From NCBI RefSeq assembly GCF_003967555.1, contig NZ_BIFS01000001.1:3286001-3350000 (forward strand): 64,000 bases of DNA. Reading direction: 5' to 3'. The stretch comes from Dictyobacter kobayashii. Its GTDB lineage: Bacteria; Chloroflexota; Ktedonobacteria; Ktedonobacterales; Ktedonobacteraceae. Shown piece after piece: positions 54,877-64,000 of the stretch; position 1 is the stretch's first letter; each line of letters starts with the position of its first letter. The notes beneath the pieces were generated by a model. The model had not been told where the DNA came from and searched no databases. It saw only the letters and a list, made by a program, of their open reading frames with translations. A program made the translations under genes and the position numbers.

Positions 54877-57282
54877 TTAGTTGCGCAAGGTTTTGCCGCC
54901 TTGCAGGATGGATTGGATGCGGGCCTGGGTTTTCTCCGTGCCACAGAGGCTGAGGAAGGCTTCGCGTTCCAGGTCCAGGACATATTGTTCAGTGACGGGT
55001 GTAACTGGTGAACAATCGCCGCCTGTGAGGACTCTGGCCAGATGATTGCCGATCACGGCATCATGTTCGCTGATCTTTCCTGTCAGAAGCATACCCTCGA
55101 TCTGCTGTTCAAGTACCAGGCGCGCGCCGGCACCTGGGAGCAACAACATCTGTGGCTGGACTGGCTGCCAGGTACCAGCCTCTTTAGCATCCGCCAGTTT
55201 GATGGCATCCGCTTTAGCGTCGCGCAAGAGCACATCGCGATTGACCGTAATTGCGTCCGTTTTGCGCAAGAAACGCAGCTCCTGGGCCTCGGTGGCGCTG
55301 GTGGAAACGGTCGCGACCGCGATAATCTCAAAGGCTCGCCGCGCTGGCGTAAAGGGTCCGCTCGATTTGCCAGGCTTCTGACTCTCAGCGTTAGCACCAT
55401 GGCGGAGCAAAAATTCTTTACAACCACCGCCGCCAGGTATTAAGCCTACACCAACCTCGACCAGGCCGATGTATGACTCTGCCAGAGCGCGGGTATGGTG
55501 GGTATGTAAAATCATCTCACAGCCGCCACCCAGCGCTCTGCCCGCTGGGGCCGCGACAACGGGGATCGGACTATACTTCAAGAGCTGGTGGGCCTGCTGG
55601 AGCCCTGTGATCGCCCCATCCAGCATATCCCAGGCTCCCTGACGCGCTCCCATCAAAACCAGGAACAGATTAGCTCCGGCTGAGAAGTCGGGCGCCTCGT
55701 TACCAATGACCAGGGCACGGAATTGTTTTGAACCCTCTTCGACCGCATAATGTATCATCTCAACGATACCTTCATCGATCGAGTTCATTTTGGTATGGAA
55801 CTCCAGGCAGGCAATACCATCGCCCAGATCGATCAATGAAGCCGAACCATTATCACGCACCACCGAGGAACTCCCAGTGGATGAAGGGCTGGCTTTAAGG
55901 GCACTGAGCGAGATGACGCCCTGAGCCGTTGGAACTGGCTGGTAGGTAGAGGTGTGATAATCAAAGTATTGTTTCTGACCCTCGACCGTGCGATAGAATG
56001 TACCATCTCCCTGACTGCGTACCTGTTGTACCAGAGCAGGCAATTCGCGCTGGGCAAACACTTTGTCCAGGAGCGCCTGATCTTTGAGTAAGACATCCCA
56101 GGTTTCAAAGCTACCCAGATCAAAATTAAAGCCCCAGCACATCGCGTGGTCGATATCCACAATGTTATCCGCGATTTCATGGGCACGATTGGCAGCGTAG
56201 ATCAGGGCATCAGCGGTAGTCTCGCGAGCCAGATGGCTGGCGCGATCCTCACCATTCAGTACAGCACTCACTTTTTGTTCTGGCGTCTCCAGGTTGCGGG
56301 CCTTGCCGATTGAGTCAAAGCGATGCTTGGGTTGTGGTTCATATTCCAGGGTCTTAAAATTTAACTCCAGAATAGTTGAAGAGCCATCGGCATTTTTCAC
56401 GCGTTTGTAGAAGCCCTGCCCGCTTTTCTCGCCCAGCCAGCCACGGTTGATAATTTCCTGCACCACCTCTGGGATCTGGAAGGTAGCACGCTGCTCATCC
56501 TCAGGGGCATTTTTATACAGATTGTTGGCCACATGCATCAATGTATCCAGGCCAGACAGGTCTGCTGTACGGAAGACAGCCGATTTGGGGCGTCCCATAT
56601 TAGGGCCAAGGATTGTATCGACCTCACTTACCGTATAGCCCTCGTCGAGGGCACGCTGAATGGTCGAGAGAAAGCCATAGGCGCCGATACGATTGGCAAT
56701 GAAGTTAGGAGTATCTTTACAGATCACGACGCCTTTACCCAGGGTCTCAGTGCCAAATTGCTGCATAAATGGGAGCAAGGCTGGATCGGTATCGGCGGTT
56801 GGCACCAATTCAAGCAAGCGCATATAGCGGACTGGATTGAAGAAGTGCGTGATCATAAAATGACGGCGGAAGTTCTCTGAACGACCCTCAACTAATAGAT
56901 GTGCGGGCAAGCCCGAAGTATTGGAAGTGATAATCGTCTCTGGCCGCGCCACCTGTTCAATCTTGCTATAGAGCGACTGCTTAATATCGGGCCGTTCAAC
57001 TACAGCCTCAATGATCCAATCGACCTCAGCTAATTTTGGCAGGTCATCTTCAATATTGCCAATTGTGACTAATTGTGCGCCGCGTTTACTATAGAAGGAT
57101 GCCGGCTTGCTCTTTAGCGTCTTTTCCAGGCCCGTGCGAGCAATAATATTGCGATCCTTGGCATCGGCTGGCACTATGTCCAGGAGCAGGCTAGGGATGC
57201 CCACATTGGCCAGGTGGGCTGCGATTGCTGCACCCATCACACCTGCTCCGATCACAGCAGCTTTACGAATAGCATATGGCAT
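54877..57282 (-). CDS. fadN: 3-hydroxyacyl-CoA dehydrogenase / enoyl-CoA hydratase (FadN-like)
   Basis: A bifunctional beta-oxidation enzyme of 801 residues in the FadN order, dehydrogenase first. The NAD-binding motif KAAVIGAGVMGAAIAAHLA is at the N-terminus, and HFFNPVRYMRLLELVP is the dehydrogenase signature. The crotonase-like domain (about 490-700) has ALVIGNEAPDFSAGANL and GRALGGGCEMILHTH. It follows the thiolase gene by two bases, so the two are translated together as in the fadNAE-type operon of Bacillus. Confidence 0.93.
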   Translation of the reverse strand: MPYAIRKAAVIGAGVMGAAIAAHLANVGIPSLLLDIVPADAKDRNIIARTGLEKTLKSKPASFYSKRGAQLVTIGNIEDDLPKLAEVDWIIEAVVERPDIKQSLYSKIEQVARPETIITSNTSGLPAHLLVEGRSENFRRHFMITHFFNPVRYMRLLELVPTADTDPALLPFMQQFGTETLGKGVVICKDTPNFIANRIGAYGFLSTIQRALDEGYTVSEVDTILGPNMGRPKSAVFRTADLSGLDTLMHVANNLYKNAPEDEQRATFQIPEVVQEIINRGWLGEKSGQGFYKRVKNADGSSTILELNFKTLEYEPQPKHRFDSIGKARNLETPEQKVSAVLNGEDRASHLARETTADALIYAANRAHEIADNIVDIDHAMCWGFNFDLGSFETWDVLLKDQALLDKVFAQRELPALVQQVRSQGDGTFYRTVEGQKQYFDYHTSTYQPVPTAQGVISLSALKASPSSTGSSSVVRDNGSASLIDLGDGIACLEFHTKMNSIDEGIVEMIHYAVEEGSKQFRALVIGNEAPDFSAGANLFLVLMGARQGAWDMLDGAITGLQQAHQLLKYSPIPVVAAPAGRALGGGCEMILHTHHTRALAESYIGLVEVGVGLIPGGGGCKEFLLRHGANAESQKPGKSSGPFTPARRAFEIIAVATVSTSATEAQELRFLRKTDAITVNRDVLLRDAKADAIKLADAKEAGTWQPVQPQMLLLPGAGARLVLEQQIEGMLLTGKISEHDAVIGNHLARVLTGGDCSPVTPVTEQYVLDLEREAFLSLCGTEKTQARIQSILQGGKTLRN

Positions 57283-57284
57283 GA

Positions 57285-58493
57285 CTACGACATCCTCTCA
57301 ATCAATGTGGCCAGACCCTGACCACCACCGACACAGAGTGTGGCGATACCTAACGTCTTATCCTTTGTCTGCAGATCATTGAGCAGGGTAGCGATCAAGC
57401 GAGCGCCGCTGCTTCCCAGTGGATGGCCTAGCGCGATGGCACCGCCATGAGGATTCAGTTTCTCCTCATCGATACCCAGCGTGCGTACTACCGCGAGGCT
57501 CTGGGCCGCAAAAGCCTCATTCAGCTCAATGATATCGATATCGTCAATCTCAAGGTGTGCGCGTGAAAGCAACTTGCGTACAGCGGGTATCGGTCCAATG
57601 CCCATCACATCTGGTCGAACGCCTGAAACCGCCATCGTGCGGATTCGTGCCAGAGGAGTAATACCCAGATCACGGGCACGCTCAGCCGACATTATCACCA
57701 CAGCCGAAGCGCCATCATTCAGAGGGCTGGAGTTGCCAGCGGTGACACTACCACCTTTGATAAAAACGGGCTCCAGGCTCGCCAGTTTCTCTAATGAAGT
57801 ATCGCGGCGAGGACCCTCGTCCACCTCTAAAAAGCCACCACGTGGCAGAGGGACAGGTACAATCTCTTTGCGGAAGATACCCTGCTCGGTCGCGGCAAGC
57901 GCTCGCTGGTGGCTGCGGAAGGCAAAGGCATCCTGATCAGCTCGGCTGATATTATATTCGCGGGCCACATTCTCCGCAGTAATACCCATCGGCAGATAGC
58001 TAGAATAAGCATACTCTAACTCACAGGGAGGGTAAGCAGAGGCAGCCAATTTCTGTTGATCTTTATCATTCTGTTGTTTCACCAGGCGAGGATTATAGCT
58101 AGGATTAAAGCCACCCATCGGAACGCGCGACATGCTCTCAACGCCGCCTGCAATCACGATCTCACCCAGTCCCAGCATAATATTCTGGGCGGCCATATTG
58201 ACGGCCTGCAGACTGGAAGCGCAGAAACGGTTAACTGTGACGCCGCCAGCGGTTTCCGGCAGGCCAGCCAGCGCGCCAACCAGGCGTGCCAGATTCATTC
58301 CCTGTTCGCCCTCAGGAAAGGCGCAGCCCAGGATAACATCCTCAATTAAAGAGCGATCGAGTTGTGGGACGCGCTCAACTGCCGCTCGGACCGCCAACGC
58401 GGCCAGATCATCGGCACGAACATCTTTCAATGCGCCCTTATTGGCACGTCCGATAGGCGTGCGTACAGCACTGACAATGACGGCTTCTGCCAT
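57285..58493 (-). CDS. fadA: Acetyl-CoA acyltransferase (thiolase, FadA-like)
   Basis: A 402-residue thiolase that cleaves 3-ketoacyl-CoA. The acylated Cys is in NRFCASSLQAVNMAAQNI. NEAFAAQSLAV and GGAIALGHPLGSSGAR carry the catalytic His residues, and the last Cys is in LCVGGGQG. The start is the ATG at 58493 (MAEAVIVSAVRTPIG) with AAGGAG upstream. It forms a degradative pair with the downstream FadN. Confidence 0.95.
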   Translation of the reverse strand: MAEAVIVSAVRTPIGRANKGALKDVRADDLAALAVRAAVERVPQLDRSLIEDVILGCAFPEGEQGMNLARLVGALAGLPETAGGVTVNRFCASSLQAVNMAAQNIMLGLGEIVIAGGVESMSRVPMGGFNPSYNPRLVKQQNDKDQQKLAASAYPPCELEYAYSSYLPMGITAENVAREYNISRADQDAFAFRSHQRALAATEQGIFRKEIVPVPLPRGGFLEVDEGPRRDTSLEKLASLEPVFIKGGSVTAGNSSPLNDGASAVVIMSAERARDLGITPLARIRTMAVSGVRPDVMGIGPIPAVRKLLSRAHLEIDDIDIIELNEAFAAQSLAVVRTLGIDEEKLNPHGGAIALGHPLGSSGARLIATLLNDLQTKDKTLGIATLCVGGGQGLATLIERMS

Positions 58494-58601
58494 GATATTT
58501 TGCTCCTTCGCATGATGCACATACAGTCAGTTCAAGCACAAAGCTAAAAACACTGTATGGAATTAATCTTTTTTTCGATGGTAGAACTTCTATTTTTCAG
58601 T

Positions 58602-59003
58602 TTAGTGGAGGCCAACAGACAGGATCTGGGGTTCGCGGATAATACCAGTGGTATGGCCCGTTAAGACAACCTTGCCCTGCTGATTGCGGCAAAAGACGGC
58701 CGCGCTCATCTTAAGGCGGTTTTCAATCTTCTCAAGCTGTGTGATGGTTACCTCACAGCGTACAGTATCGCCAACAAAGACTGGTCGCACAAACTCAAAA
58801 GACATATCATGTGCAATAAAATTAAGTTCTCCACCAATTTTGGTGGGCAAGGTCGCTGTCAACAAGCCATGGACCATTACACGGCCCTGTTCATCGGGCA
58901 AAATATGGTGAGTGCCCATATCCCTGGATACGCGCCCAAAGAGGCGCACATCGTCCTCTGTGAACGTTCTTTCCCATTTTTGTGTATCACCAACTTGCAT
59001 CAT
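58602..59003 (-). CDS. MaoC-like hot-dog dehydratase
   Basis: A 133-residue hot-dog fold protein of the MaoC type (KWERTFTEDDVRLFGRVSRD, the hydratase-2-like Asp/His region VMVHGLLTATLPTKIGG, FVRPVFVGDTVRCEVTI). Likely an (R)-specific enoyl-CoA hydratase or a related thioester-binding protein in the fatty-acid cluster. The ATG pair at 59000/59003 follows GAGGAA. The gap to the thiolase gene is about 110 bases. Confidence 0.85.
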   Translation of the reverse strand: MMQVGDTQKWERTFTEDDVRLFGRVSRDMGTHHILPDEQGRVMVHGLLTATLPTKIGGELNFIAHDMSFEFVRPVFVGDTVRCEVTITQLEKIENRLKMSAAVFCRNQQGKVVLTGHTTGIIREPQILSVGLH

Positions 59004-59142
59004 CTGTTTCCTCACTGGGGGTACAATTCTCTGCTAAAGCCTCGACGAGCAGAGCGAGAGAATATGCCGTCGAGGCTTCAGGAGAATATGAGAAGTACCT
59101 ACAAAACCTGAAGTGTCTTAAACGCTAACCGAATACTTAAGC

Positions 59143-60936
59143 CTAGAGCGGATAGCCCTGTTTCTCAACCACCAATGCGGCGATCTCACGCTGCACCTGT
59201 ACGGCATTGAGCATATAGTCGCCCACATAGGAGCGCACGCGGCTAAGCACCTTTTCGGCCCGCTTCTCATCCACATAGGTCTGGATTAACTGGTCCAGGT
59301 TACCACGGATACGTGACAACGCGTTCCAGGAAGCCAGTTGAGCAAGTTTGATGTGGGTGCCACTATTTTCCGCACCCTGATTAGTAATCTTGGCAGCACG
59401 GGCGAGGGCACTATCGGCGGCATAGAGGTCGATCATCAAATTGGCCAGGTATTCAATAAACTCTTGCTCTTCAGCCAGAGCTTGCGGATTCTGCATATAC
59501 TTGAGCGCAATCTGCATCGTGGCATAGATGGTGGCATCCTTCGCACGCTCAAGCGCATTGGCCGCATCGCGCAGATCCACCGGTATCTCTTCGCCCACAC
59601 CGGCCGGGATCTGATCGTTTTTCATGCGCGCCTCAATTTCGGCATATTTGGTCATCAGATCAATTTTGCCAGCCAGGGCGCGGCGGAAGAGGGTTGTTAC
59701 CGCCACAATACGGTTGATCTCATTGGTGCCCTCGAAGATGCGTTGAATACGAGCATCGCGATAGGCCTTCTCAATGGGATACTCATGCATGAAGCCATAG
59801 CCACCAAAGATCTGTACGCCCTCGTCGACCACCTGCGCCAGGACCTCACTACCATGGACCTTAGCGATAGATGCCTCGATGGCATATTCCTCAATGGATT
59901 TAAAGACCGTCTCGGTATCGGCGCCAGCGCTCTTCTGCGCCTGGGCGATATTGCTGGCGGTACGGAAGACTTCGCTCTCCGCAGCATACGTCTCAGCAGC
60001 CATGCGGGCCAGTTTCTTTTTGATCATGCCAAACTCATGCAGAAACTTGCCGAAAGCCTTGCGCTCAGTCGTATATGTCGCAGCCAGATTCAGGGCGGAG
60101 CGTGACCCACCAACGCTACCTGCACCTAATTTCAAGCGGCCAATATTGAGGATATTAAAAGCGATCTTGTAACCTTTATGGATCTCGCCCAACAGATTTT
60201 CAACCGGCACCTTCACATCTTCCAGGATGACCTGGCGTGTTGAGGAGCCCTTAATGCCCATCTTATTCTCTTCAGGGCCAGTTGAAATGCCAGGCCAGGT
60301 AGCCTCTACAATAAAGGCTGATGGGCGCTCATTGCCGATGCGTGCAAAGACCACAAACAGGTTCGCAAAGCCAGCATTAGAGATCCACTGCTTGGTACCA
60401 TTGAGGATATAGTATTTACCATCCTCTGACAGGGCGGCGCGCGTAGTCAATCCCATCGCATCCGAGCCCACACCAGGCTCGGTCAAGGCATAGGCCGAGA
60501 TCCACTCGCCCGAAGCCAGCTTAGGGAGATACTGTTGTTTCTGCTCCTCGGTGCCATAATAAACGATTGGCAGGGTACCGATGGTCGTATGTGCGCCAAA
60601 GGCCACACTAAATGACGCCTCGCGCAACTGAGAAGCGACCAGCGCACTGGTCAGCAAGCCCAATTCAGCGCCGCCATACTGCTCAGGTACATCGATCATC
60701 AGCAGACCCTGTTCGCCGGCCTGCTTCACCAGTCCAGGCATCACGCCAGGTTCCTGCCGATCGATAGCCTCTACCTTTGGCAGCACCTCACGGGTCACAA
60801 ATGTATCTGCAGACTCTTCGATCCAACGCTGCTCATCATCACGCTCTTCCAGTATAAATATTTTGGAAGCACTCTCGCTGACCGAAGTCGTGAGAAATGC
60901 TGTACCTGGCTCCGTTGGTTTTACGGTCGTCGACAT
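59143..60936 (-). CDS. fadE: Acyl-CoA dehydrogenase (FadE-like, long form)
   Basis: A 597-residue flavoprotein for the first oxidation of acyl-CoA. ISAYALTEPGVGSDAMG and NGTKQWISNAGFANLFVVFA are the FAD/substrate signatures. YAIEASIAKVHGSEV is typical, and the base region is QIFGGYGFMHEYPIEKAYRDARIQRIFEGTNEINR (given as two motifs, QIFGGYGFMHEYP and RIQRIFEGTNEI). A C-terminal helical extension of about 180 residues matches the long Bacillus FadE type. The ATG at 60936 (MSTTVKPTEPG) follows AAGGAGA. Confidence 0.94.
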   Translation of the reverse strand: MSTTVKPTEPGTAFLTTSVSESASKIFILEERDDEQRWIEESADTFVTREVLPKVEAIDRQEPGVMPGLVKQAGEQGLLMIDVPEQYGGAELGLLTSALVASQLREASFSVAFGAHTTIGTLPIVYYGTEEQKQQYLPKLASGEWISAYALTEPGVGSDAMGLTTRAALSEDGKYYILNGTKQWISNAGFANLFVVFARIGNERPSAFIVEATWPGISTGPEENKMGIKGSSTRQVILEDVKVPVENLLGEIHKGYKIAFNILNIGRLKLGAGSVGGSRSALNLAATYTTERKAFGKFLHEFGMIKKKLARMAAETYAAESEVFRTASNIAQAQKSAGADTETVFKSIEEYAIEASIAKVHGSEVLAQVVDEGVQIFGGYGFMHEYPIEKAYRDARIQRIFEGTNEINRIVAVTTLFRRALAGKIDLMTKYAEIEARMKNDQIPAGVGEEIPVDLRDAANALERAKDATIYATMQIALKYMQNPQALAEEQEFIEYLANLMIDLYAADSALARAAKITNQGAENSGTHIKLAQLASWNALSRIRGNLDQLIQTYVDEKRAEKVLSRVRSYVGDYMLNAVQVQREIAALVVEKQGYPL

Positions 60937-61085
60937 GTGAAAAATCTCCTTCGAGTTGATAGTCGCTACGAACATAGACGTGCATCATGGCACGTACAAG
61001 CGTGCGGTGTCAGAATTCTCATCTGTGTATCCACACAAAGAAAAAATTCCAGGCGCCCGCACGCTATTTATTTAAGCCAAAGGCG

Positions 61086-62849
61086 CTACAATTGCTTGCG
61101 TAACTCTCGGCGTAAGACTTTACCCACGAGTGATTTTGGTAGGTTGTCGCGGAATTCTATACGCTTCGGCACTTTATAAGCGGTCAACTTTTGTTTGCAG
61201 AAAGCAACAATATCCTGTTCAAGTTGTTCCGAAGGTTTAAACTCGGGCTTCAGAACAATAAAGGCGGCCACCGTCTCACCGCGATAGGCATCCGGGACGC
61301 CCGCAACAGCGACTTCAGCGATGGCTGGATGATGATACAAGACTTCCTCGACCTCGCGTGGATACACATTAAAGCCGCTGGCAATAATCATATCCTTCGC
61401 GCGCTCGACGACATAAAAATAACCATCTTCATCCATTTTGCCGATATCACCGGTGCGCATCCAACCATTGACAAAGAGCGCCTGTGTCTCTTCTTCACGC
61501 TTCCAATAGCCCTTCATCACATTAGGACCCTTGACCACCAGTTCGCCAACCTCGCCTACTGGCAGAGGTTCCGAGGTTGTCCTGTCGAGGATAGTCGCCT
61601 CAACGGAAGGTAAAGGAAGACCAATGCTACCATTGCGCGACTTATCAGAAAGCGGATTACAATGTGTAACCGGAGCTGCCTCACTCAGGCCATAGCCCTC
61701 GACGAGCTTGCCACCAGTAATGGTCTCGAAATCCGTCTGAATCTTTGCCGGCAAAGGAGAAGCGCCGCTGATACAATACTTAATCGACTCCAGATATTCA
61801 GTATGTTTTCCGGCTTCTTTCATGATTGCAACATACATAGTTGGAATACCAGGAAACATAGTTGGATGATAATGATGAATCGCATCCAGAACATCTTTTG
61901 CCTTAAATTGTGGCAGTAAGATCATAGTAGCGGCCGCCAGAATAGACAAATTCATGCCCACGCTCAGTCCATAAGCATGGAAGAAGGGTGCCACACAGAG
62001 CGAGGTTTCGGCAGCATCTTTCGCCTTTGGTACCCAATAGCGCGTTTGCATAGCATTGGCGAGCAGATTACGGTGGGTCAGCATAGCCCCCTTCGAGAGG
62101 CCAGTTGTACCACCGGTATACTGTAATACTGCCAGGTCATCAGACTGTACATGAACTGGCAGGTTGAACAGCTCAATACCACCTTTAGCATGGGACTGCA
62201 ACATGGGCTGCATCGTATGCAAAATCGGATCGCTCTCCACCTCTTTCCTGGTCAGTGCAGGCTGTGGCAATTTATTGTTTTTCTGACTCAAAGGATAGAG
62301 TTTTTGCAACAATGGTGGGAGAAAATCAGCCGGGCTGGTCACAATCACATGTTCGAGTGCCGTCTGGTTGCGGATATTGCGTATAATAGGATAATACATA
62401 TCCAGCACGATCAGAACTTTGGCCCCTGAATCCGCGAGTTGATGCTGCATCTCGCGTTCAGTGTACAAAGGATTGGTCGGTACGGCGACGGCCCCTGCTC
62501 GCAGGGCACCATAAAAAGCAATTGGGAACTGAGGGATATTGGGGAGAGCAATAGCAACGCGATCCCCTTTTTGCACTCCTAAGCGTTGCAGTTCAATAGC
62601 AAAGCGATTGGCCTGGTTAGAAAATTGAGCATAAGTGATCTTGTTCCCATAGTATACGAAAGCGGCCTGATTCGGATAGCGCTTTGCCGCATTATCCAGC
62701 AATGACGTGAGAGGTCGCTCAGGTATATCCAGGTGTGTGGGGACACCATGATCGTAATGGCGGAACCAGGGAAAAGAATTTTCTTCCTTCGTTCGCTCGA
62801 TGGAGTGCTGTTCTGCTTGTGTGTTGTGTATTAACGACGGGTCAGACAT
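61086..62849 (-). CDS. fadD: Long-chain fatty-acid-CoA ligase
   Basis: Activates fatty acids to acyl-CoA. The 587-residue enzyme has the AMP-binding motif LQYTGGTTGLSKGAMLTHRN, VEGYGLSEAAPVTHCNP, the TGD motif MRTGDIGKMDEDGYFYVVER, and the C-terminal catalytic Lys region NLPKSLVGKVLRREL. The start is probably the ATG at 62849 (MSDPSLIHNTQAE); upstream ATGs add residues with no similarity. It heads the minus-strand beta-oxidation genes and is divergent from the MmyB-like regulator. Confidence 0.94.
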   Translation of the reverse strand: MSDPSLIHNTQAEQHSIERTKEENSFPWFRHYDHGVPTHLDIPERPLTSLLDNAAKRYPNQAAFVYYGNKITYAQFSNQANRFAIELQRLGVQKGDRVAIALPNIPQFPIAFYGALRAGAVAVPTNPLYTEREMQHQLADSGAKVLIVLDMYYPIIRNIRNQTALEHVIVTSPADFLPPLLQKLYPLSQKNNKLPQPALTRKEVESDPILHTMQPMLQSHAKGGIELFNLPVHVQSDDLAVLQYTGGTTGLSKGAMLTHRNLLANAMQTRYWVPKAKDAAETSLCVAPFFHAYGLSVGMNLSILAAATMILLPQFKAKDVLDAIHHYHPTMFPGIPTMYVAIMKEAGKHTEYLESIKYCISGASPLPAKIQTDFETITGGKLVEGYGLSEAAPVTHCNPLSDKSRNGSIGLPLPSVEATILDRTTSEPLPVGEVGELVVKGPNVMKGYWKREEETQALFVNGWMRTGDIGKMDEDGYFYVVERAKDMIIASGFNVYPREVEEVLYHHPAIAEVAVAGVPDAYRGETVAAFIVLKPEFKPSEQLEQDIVAFCKQKLTAYKVPKRIEFRDNLPKSLVGKVLRRELRKQL

Positions 62850-63041
62850 TCGGTAATAGCTCCTCTCCATAGGGGCATCCGGGATAGGATACCTGGGCGA
62901 CAACTCTGTCGCTACCTATAAGCAACAACCCACTGATCAAATTATATGTTAACTATGTGAAGATGACCATGTTGCCAGCTAACAATTTTTACGTCATAAT
63001 GTGCAGATAGCTAACGAAACGTAACTGTTGAGGATATATGG

Positions 63042-63845
63042 ATGCTTGACAACTCACGAGAACTTTCAACCTTTGCCCAGTTGGTAACACAGTACCGCCA
63101 GCGCCGAGGTATTTCGCAAGGTCAGCTTGCCCAGGCCACACGACTTTCAAGAACGTATGTCTATCATCTGGAAACGGGTCAGCGCGCGAATCCCTCACCG
63201 CAGGTGGTGCAAAACATTGCTCGTGTCCTGGAGTTATCAACAGAAGACAGGTCACATTTCTTTGAAGCCTATCGGCAGCAAACGGGGCAATTTGTGGATG
63301 TGGATCAATTAGAGAGCACATTGCTGGACCTGGGTGAGTTAGCGCACCTGCTGGTCCATAATACCTCATATCCAGCCCATTCTCTGGACCATTTGTGGTT
63401 TTTACATTCGTGGAATAAGGCCGCGATCTATTTATTTGAAACACAAGAGATGCTGGAGCGCAACGAGCACATTCACCTGCTGGGGTTAGTATTTGATCCT
63501 GAGATGCGCAAACGCTTTCACGGCTGGGAAAACCTGGCGCGGCGCCTGGTCGGGGACTTCCTCTATAATACGCGTACCCTGACCCACCTGGCTGAATACA
63601 AATCTTTGATCAAAATGTTGCGCGAATATCCAGAATATCGGCGTATCGCATCTTCTGTCTATACTCGCAGCAAGCCAGCGCCTTCGTTTGTGTTTCAAAT
63701 CCAGCACAGTGAATTAGGACGACTCACCTTGCGCACCGCCACCACCGTCTTTACCAATCTCTCTACATATTCTATGGTTAGCTATGTGCCAGGCGACCAG
63801 CAAACACTGGATATTTATCGCACCCACGGCTGGCAGCCTGGATAG
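63042..63845 (+). CDS. XRE-family regulator with MmyB-like ligand-binding domain
   Basis: A 267-residue regulator: helix-turn-helix at about 10-65 (RRGISQGQLAQATRLSRTYVYHLETG), then an MmyB-type PAS-like sensor domain (NTSYPAHSLDHLWFLHSWN, MREYPEYRRIASSVY). GAGGAT precedes the ATG. MmyB-like domains bind fatty-acid-like ligands in at least one Chloroflexus protein, from memory. Its divergence from the acyl-CoA ligase and beta-oxidation genes makes it their likely regulator. Confidence 0.88.
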   Translation: MLDNSRELSTFAQLVTQYRQRRGISQGQLAQATRLSRTYVYHLETGQRANPSPQVVQNIARVLELSTEDRSHFFEAYRQQTGQFVDVDQLESTLLDLGELAHLLVHNTSYPAHSLDHLWFLHSWNKAAIYLFETQEMLERNEHIHLLGLVFDPEMRKRFHGWENLARRLVGDFLYNTRTLTHLAEYKSLIKMLREYPEYRRIASSVYTRSKPAPSFVFQIQHSELGRLTLRTATTVFTNLSTYSMVSYVPGDQQTLDIYRTHGWQPG

Positions 63846-63877
63846 AATGGAGAAGGAGGAGATTTTGCGGGCCTGGT

Positions 63878-64000
63878 TTAAGATTGTTGAGGATTAAGAC
63901 GCTGTTCCAGGCGCGCAATCGCCTTCTCTGTTACATCTAAACCCGCCTTAAGGACGGCCTCTTTATATTCGCGTACCAGCAACTGGTATTCGAGCAAATG
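63878..64000 (-). CDS. C-terminal end of an unknown protein, cut by window edge
   Basis: The minus-strand frame ending in TAA at 63878-63880 reads LLEYQLLVREYKEAVLKAGL and ends ARLEQRLNPQQS, helical and charged. The gene begins beyond the window. It is convergent with the MmyB-like gene, 32 bases apart. I cannot name it from 40 residues. Confidence 0.6.
   Translation of the reverse strand, partial: HLLEYQLLVREYKEAVLKAGLDVTEKAIARLEQRLNPQQS

Noticed and set aside
25000..54900. CRISPR array or phage region
   Set aside because: No regularly spaced short repeats, no cas genes, no integrase or phage structural genes; the 84-bp repeats lack unique spacers.

Overview
The window looks like a chromosome segment of a Ktedonobacteria-type Chloroflexota. 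The pointers are an ISKra4-family insertion sequence, zinc-ribbon/proline-rich/FHA proteins, HTH-GAF and MmyB-type regulators, mid-range GC, and RNA control of housekeeping genes by a T-box and a glmS ribozyme. This assignment is inference from gene content; there is no rRNA in the window.

Layout. 1-13.8 kb is an amino-sugar and cell-wall recycling region. On the minus strand lie a GntR/UTRA regulator, MurQ etherase, a BadF-type MurNAc/GlcNAc kinase and a NagZ-type hexosaminidase cut by the window edge. On the plus strand lie NagA, a GH10-like secreted protein and a complete family-5 (Dpp/Opp-type) ABC importer. Operators resembling the DasR consensus sit between regulator and nagA and again before the importer, so the region is probably one regulon. 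14-18 kb holds a YbdK-type ligase, a DUF5996-like protein and a serine hydrolase. At 18-20.2 kb glmS has a clear glmS ribozyme in its leader. 20.8-27.7 kb holds an ABC exporter, a YCF48/BNR lipoprotein and a paralogous pair, one member carrying zinc ribbons and an FHA domain. At 27.7-29.3 kb an intact ISKra4-type element with 28-bp inverted repeats and a 9-bp target duplication lies just upstream of a promoter, valine T-box and valS. 33-38.5 kb holds small membrane and regulatory genes, and 39-47.8 kb a primary-type sigma factor, aldo/keto reductase, acyltransferase, second YbdK-type ligase, cytidine deaminase, OmpR-type regulator, a degenerate GGDEF-MshEN protein and a small excisionase-like HTH protein. 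48-51.5 kb holds an HTH-GAF regulator and a methyltransferase. 52.5-53.2 kb is a G-rich tandem-repeat tract before an MsmX/UgpC-type ATPase. 54.9-62.8 kb is a fatty-acid beta-oxidation cluster (FadN, thiolase, MaoC, acyl-CoA dehydrogenase, acyl-CoA ligase) with a divergent MmyB-like regulator.

Two features run through the whole window. First, at least ten genes (kinase, nagA, DUF5996, valS, two HTH-GAF genes, two membrane genes, a zinc-ribbon gene, sigma factor) are each broken by what looks like one missing base, mostly in short homopolymers, while the reading continues perfectly in the next frame. That points to consensus sequencing error rather than decay, so these genes are listed over their full restored span. 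Second, many intergenic regions carry stem-loops with perfect arms of 22-33 bp, much longer than ordinary terminators, with mostly unrelated arm sequences.
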